A stretch of DNA of 64,000 nt from NCBI GenBank assembly GCA_009779265.1, contig WREP01000009.1, positions 1 through 64,000 on the forward strand. Direction: 5' to 3'. A model generated the notes under the pieces. The model ran no database searches and was not told the DNA's origin. It saw only the letters and a list, made by a program, of their open reading frames with translations. Positions 59,792 to 64,000 of the stretch are shown one piece after another; within the stretch, counting starts at the first letter, position 1; each line of letters opens with the position of its first letter. The DNA is from Betaproteobacteria bacterium. Its GTDB lineage: Bacteria > Pseudomonadota > Gammaproteobacteria > Burkholderiales > Rhodocyclaceae. The position numbers and the translations under genes were made by a program.

Positions 59792-60265
59792 TCAGTAAGG
59801 CGTGCGGCACGGATTCTTGGCCCAGACGCGCATCGGCTCCAGCGCTCCGGGCAGCGGACGGTGTTCCATGACGATGCTGCGCTCGCCGCCGGCGCGGGCC
59901 AGTTCGTCGTAGAGCGTGTCGTCGGGGAAGCCGATGGCGGCGGCGTCGGCGCGGCTGTTGGCGAAAACGATGCGGGTGATGCGCGCCCAGTAGGCGGCCG
60001 AGAGGCACATTGGGCAGGGTTCGCTGGAAGCGTAGAGGACGGCGCCGGGCAGGTGGAAGGAACCGGCGGCGGTGCAAGCGGCGCGGATGGCGCCGATTTC
60101 GGCATGGGCGGTGGGATCTTGGCCGGCGACCACGCGATTCCAGGCTTCGCCGAGAATTTTCCCGTCGCGCACGATGACGGCGCCGAAGGGGCCGCCGTCG
60201 CCGTGACCGCTGCCGGTGCGCGCCAGTTCGACGGCGCGGGCGAGAAAGTGAGCATCCGGATCCAT
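59792..60265 (-). CDS. Nucleoside/guanine deaminase-like (CMP/dCMP deaminase fold)
   Basis: THAEIGAIRAAC / SSEPCPMCLSAAYWARI zinc motifs (HAE, PCxxC). Confidence 0.88.
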   Translation of the reverse strand: MDPDAHFLARAVELARTGSGHGDGGPFGAVIVRDGKILGEAWNRVVAGQDPTAHAEIGAIRAACTAAGSFHLPGAVLYASSEPCPMCLSAAYWARITRIVFANSRADAAAIGFPDDTLYDELARAGGERSIVMEHRPLPGALEPMRVWAKNPCRTPY

Positions 60266-60353
60266 GATCTGCCTGCCGCAAGGTCTGCCGATGTGTCGAT
60301 GCTATCATACGGCCCCCGACATGGCGGTCTTTCCCGACCCGCTGCAAGCAAGC

Positions 60354-63300
60354 ATGCGTCTGACCAAACTTAAACTCGCCGGCTTCAAGTCCTTTGTCGA
60401 TCCGACCGTCGTTGTCCTGCCCGGGCAACTGGTTGGCGTCGTCGGCCCCAACGGCTGCGGCAAATCCAACATCATGGACGCCGTGCGCTGGGTGTTGGGC
60501 GAGTCCAAGGCTTCGGAACTGCGCGGCGAGTCGATGCAGGATGTCATCTTCAACGGCTCGACCCAGCGCAAGCCGGTGTCGCGCGCCTCGGTCGAACTGA
60601 TTTTTGACAACACGCTCGGCCGCGCTCTCGGCCAGTGGTCGCAGTATGCCGAACTGTCGGTCAAGCGCGTGCTGACGCGGCAGGGCCAGTCGGACTACTT
60701 CATCAACAATCTGAAAGTCCGGCGCAAGGACATCACCGATCTGTTCCTCGGCACGGGTCTGGGGCCGCGCGCCTACGCCATCATCGGCCAGGGCATGATC
60801 TCGCGCATCATCGAGGCCCGCCCCGACGACCTGCGCGTCTTTCTCGAAGAAGCCGCCGGCGTCACCCGCTACAAGGAGCGGCGCAAGGAAACCCAGGGCC
60901 GGCTGGAGGACACCCGCGAGAACCTGTTGCGCGTCGAGGACATCCGCGAGGAACTGGCGCACCAGATGGCGCATCTGGAAGCGCAGGCCGAGGTGGCGCG
61001 CCGCTATCACGACCTGAACAAGCAACTGACGCAGCGCCAGCAATTGCTGTGGCTCCTGCGGCGGCGCGAGGCCGAGGGCGAGCGCCAGCGTCTGGCGCTC
61101 GATGTCGAGCGCGCCGCCACCGAACTGGAAGCGCAGAACGCCGCCCTGCGCGACACCGAGGCGCGCGCCGAGGAAAGTCGGGAGACGCATTTCGCCGCTG
61201 GCGACGCGCTGCATCAGGCGCAAAGCGAGATGTACGCGGCCAATAGCGAAGTCGCCCGGCTGGAAGCGGAAATCCGCCATCGCCGCGAATCGCGCAGCCA
61301 GCTCGAAGCGCGGCTGGTGCACCTGGAAGACGAACTGAAACACTGGACGCAAACCGCCGAAACGCTCGGCGAGGAACGCGAGGAGTGGGAGGAAACGCAG
61401 GAAAACACCCGCCTGCGCGTCGCCGAGGCCGATGAGCGCCTGCGCCAGCAGATGAATATCGCGCCGCAGGTCGAGGAAGATCACGCCCAGGCGCAGGAAG
61501 AATTGCAGCGCCTGCGGACGCGCACGGCCAACGGCGAACAGAAGCTGGAAGTTGAGTTGACGCACAAGGCCCATGCCCAGCGCGCCTTGCAGGCCATCGT
61601 TCTGCGCCGCGAGCGGCTGGCCGACGAAAGCCTGGGCGAAGCGCCGGACGGGGAGGCGCTGGCCGGCAAGGAAGAAGAACTGGAATTGCTGCGCGAGGAA
61701 CTGGCCGGCGACCAGGATCACCTGCGCCAGTTGCAGGAAGAATTGCCGCAACAAGAAGCGCGGCGCAAGGCCGCGCAGGGCGAGTTGCAGCGCCTCGAAC
61801 GCGAACTGGCCGCTGGCGAGGCGCGGCGGGCGGCGCTGGCGCAGATGCAGGCCAAGGCCGAGGGCAGCGGCAAGCTGCCGGAATGGCTGCGCCGTCACGA
61901 TCTGGAAAATGCGCCGCCGCTGTGGCGCAAAATCCATGTCGAGGCCGGCTGGGAGGACGCGGTCGAAGCGGTGCTGCGCGAGCGGCTGGCTGCCATTGCC
62001 GCCGCCGATCCGGCGCTGCTTGATGCCTGGCTGCACGACCGGCCAGAAGCGCGCCTGGCGGTGATGCTGGGCGGCTGCGAAATGCCTGAACCGGCGGCCA
62101 ATTCGCTGGCGGCGCGCGTGCGCAGCGACGATCCGGCGGCGCGGGCGGCGCTGGCCGACTGGCTGGGCGCCATCGCCACCGCCGAAACGCTGGCCGAGGG
62201 TCTGGCGCGGCGGGCCGGGCTGGCCCCGGGCGAGGTCATCGTCACGCGCGCTGGCGACCTGCTGACGTGCGCCAGCGTCACCTTCTTCGCGCCCGATCAG
62301 GGCGAGCACGGCCTGCTCGAACGCCAGCGCGAAATCGAGGCGCTGGACGCGGACATCGTCCTGGCCGGTGAACAGGCGGCCAGCCTGCGCGAGCAGCAGG
62401 CGCTGCTCGACGAGCAATGCGCCGACAAGCAGGAGGAAATGGACGAAATCCGCCAGTACGTCGCCGACCGCCAGCAGCGCGTGCATGCCGTGCAACTCGA
62501 GGTGGTCAAATTGACGCAGGCGATGGCTCGCCACGCCGAGCAGAAGGAGCGCCTCGCCGAGCAGTTGGCTGAACTGGCCGAGGAAGAAGAAAGCGAGCGC
62601 GAGCGCGAACTGGCGGCGGACGAGCGCATTGTGGAAATCCGCGACGGTCTGGCGCGCATCCGTGTGCTGGTGGCCGGCGCTCAGGCGCGGCTCGACGAAT
62701 GCGAGCGCGCCGTGCGCGCCGAGCGCGAGAAAAACGCCGATTTCGACCGCGCCTTGCGCGAGGCGCAATTTTCTGCCCGCGAGGCCGACGGCAAGTTGCA
62801 GGACATTTTCGCCCGCCAGGCGCTGGCCGAGCGTGAACTGGCGCGCATCGAGCGCGACCGTGCCGCCTGCGCCGAGCAGGTCGAGGCGGCGCCGGCCGAT
62901 GTCATGGAAGAACAGTTGCAGGCGGCGCTGGCGCTACGCCAGGCAGCGGAACAGAACCTGGCCGGCAAGCGCGACGCGCTGGAAGCGGCGACCCAGGCGC
63001 TGCGGATGCTGGAAGAACAGCGCCTGAAAATCGAACAAAGCCTGGAACCGCTGCGCGAACGCATCGGCGAAGTGAAATTGAAAGAGCAGGCGGCGGCGCT
63101 CAATGCCGAGCAGTTTGCCCAGCAACTGCTGGAAGCCGGCGCCGACGAGGCGGCGCTCGCAGCGGAAGCCGGAGCCGCCCGGCCAGCCGCGCTGCAAGGC
63201 GAAATCACGCGCCTCGGCAATGCCATCGCCGAACTCGGCGCGGTCAATATGGCGGCGCTGCAAGAACTGGAAACGGCCACCGAGCGCAAGGGCTATCTCG

Positions 63301-63851
63301 ACATGCAGGCCGCCGATTTGACCGAGGCCATGGCAACCCTGGAAAACGCCATCCGCCGCATCGACCGCGAAACGCGCGAATTGCTGCAATCGACCTTCGA
63401 CACGGTCAATGGCCATTTCGGCAGGCTGTTCCCGGAACTGTTCGGCGGCGGTCGCGCCGAACTGGTGATGACTGGCGAGGAAATTCTCGATGCCGGCGTG
63501 CAGGTCATCGCCCAGCCGCCGGGCAAGAAGAACACGACCATCCATCTGCTTTCCGGCGGCGAAAAGGCGCTGACCGCCATTGCCCTGGTGTTCTCGATGT
63601 TCCAGTTGAATCCGGCCCCGTTCTGCCTGCTCGACGAGGTCGACGCGCCGCTCGACGACAGCAATACCGGGCGTTTCTGCGGCATGGTGCGGAAAATGTC
63701 GGGCGCGACGCAGTTCCTGTTCATTTCCCATAATAAAATTGCCATGGAAATGGCCGAGCAACTGGTCGGCGTTACCATGCAGGAATCCGGCGTTTCGCGT
63801 GTCGTCGAAGTGGATATCGAAGAGGCTTTGCAAATGAGGGATGCAGCTTGA
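60354..63851 (+). CDS. smc: Chromosome segregation protein SMC
   Basis: MRLTKLKLAGFKSFVDPTVV, GPNGCGKSNIMDAVRWVLGE, coiled coil, LLSGGEKALTAIALVFSMF, DEVDAPLDDSN; start ATG 60354. Confidence 0.97.
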   Translation: MRLTKLKLAGFKSFVDPTVVVLPGQLVGVVGPNGCGKSNIMDAVRWVLGESKASELRGESMQDVIFNGSTQRKPVSRASVELIFDNTLGRALGQWSQYAELSVKRVLTRQGQSDYFINNLKVRRKDITDLFLGTGLGPRAYAIIGQGMISRIIEARPDDLRVFLEEAAGVTRYKERRKETQGRLEDTRENLLRVEDIREELAHQMAHLEAQAEVARRYHDLNKQLTQRQQLLWLLRRREAEGERQRLALDVERAATELEAQNAALRDTEARAEESRETHFAAGDALHQAQSEMYAANSEVARLEAEIRHRRESRSQLEARLVHLEDELKHWTQTAETLGEEREEWEETQENTRLRVAEADERLRQQMNIAPQVEEDHAQAQEELQRLRTRTANGEQKLEVELTHKAHAQRALQAIVLRRERLADESLGEAPDGEALAGKEEELELLREELAGDQDHLRQLQEELPQQEARRKAAQGELQRLERELAAGEARRAALAQMQAKAEGSGKLPEWLRRHDLENAPPLWRKIHVEAGWEDAVEAVLRERLAAIAAADPALLDAWLHDRPEARLAVMLGGCEMPEPAANSLAARVRSDDPAARAALADWLGAIATAETLAEGLARRAGLAPGEVIVTRAGDLLTCASVTFFAPDQGEHGLLERQREIEALDADIVLAGEQAASLREQQALLDEQCADKQEEMDEIRQYVADRQQRVHAVQLEVVKLTQAMARHAEQKERLAEQLAELAEEEESERERELAADERIVEIRDGLARIRVLVAGAQARLDECERAVRAEREKNADFDRALREAQFSAREADGKLQDIFARQALAERELARIERDRAACAEQVEAAPADVMEEQLQAALALRQAAEQNLAGKRDALEAATQALRMLEEQRLKIEQSLEPLRERIGEVKLKEQAAALNAEQFAQQLLEAGADEAALAAEAGAARPAALQGEITRLGNAIAELGAVNMAALQELETATERKGYLDMQAADLTEAMATLENAIRRIDRETRELLQSTFDTVNGHFGRLFPELFGGGRAELVMTGEEILDAGVQVIAQPPGKKNTTIHLLSGGEKALTAIALVFSMFQLNPAPFCLLDEVDAPLDDSNTGRFCGMVRKMSGATQFLFISHNKIAMEMAEQLVGVTMQESGVSRVVEVDIEEALQMRDAA

Positions 63852-64000
63852 TGACCGAACTCCAGTGGGGATTGATCGGCCTGGGCGGAGCGGCTGTGCT
63901 CGGCGTTTTCGCCTACAACAAATGGCAGGAGCGGCGCCATCGCAAGCTGGCGGAAAAGGTGATGCGGCCGCAGCACGAGGATGTGCTGCTCGGCGGCGGA
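63851..64000 (+). CDS. zipA: Cell division protein ZipA-like, N-terminal fragment (runs off window)
   Basis: MTELQWGLIGLGGAAVLGVFAYNKWQERRHRK N-terminal TM anchor immediately after smc; 1-nt overlap with the smc stop. Confidence 0.65.
   Translation, partial: MTELQWGLIGLGGAAVLGVFAYNKWQERRHRKLAEKVMRPQHEDVLLGGG

Noticed and set aside
59706-62768. 1020-aa minus-strand ORF
   Set aside because: Antisense to smc with Gln/Arg/Leu/Ala-rich composition; shadow ORF.

Overview
GC-rich bacterial chromosome segment, most likely betaproteobacterial (Rhodocyclaceae-like by gene content; this is inference). Housekeeping backbone: parE, hslO, gcvT-gcvH-gcvP, trpS, scpAB-rluB, rimP-nusA-infB-rbfA-truB-rpsO-pnp, dksA, tRNA-Pro(TGG), prmB, pilU, smc and the start of zipA. 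Redox modules: a 1650-aa pyruvate:ferredoxin oxidoreductase coupled to a fused NfnAB-like oxidoreductase, and a bidirectional NAD-linked [NiFe] hydrogenase operon (hoxFUYH plus maturation protease). Accessory regions with the most interesting signals: (1) a DHH phosphoesterase carrying four internal GDWLV-like repeats, overlapping by ATGA a membrane-anchored TIR protein and followed by a low-GC TIR/zinc-ribbon protein (14.7-18.9 kb); (2) an RNA-repair locus (rtcR divergent from slipin/Zn-ribbon/rtcB) whose sigma54-type promoter drives a ~500-nt leader containing two tRNA-like modules, one with a CAU anticodon but G33 and an A1-A72 mismatch (24.0-24.3 kb); (3) a low-GC islet with a Bro-N/Fic fusion bounded by a repeat family, inserted between rbfA and truB (50.7-52.5 kb); (4) an orphan mqsA next to a deleted mqsR remnant with an intact promoter/operator; (5) a small protein that looks like a circularly permuted acyl carrier domain around a transmembrane hairpin (57.8-58.5 kb). 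No CRISPR array, rRNA gene or transposase was found. All calls come from reading the sequence; no database searches or folding programs were run.
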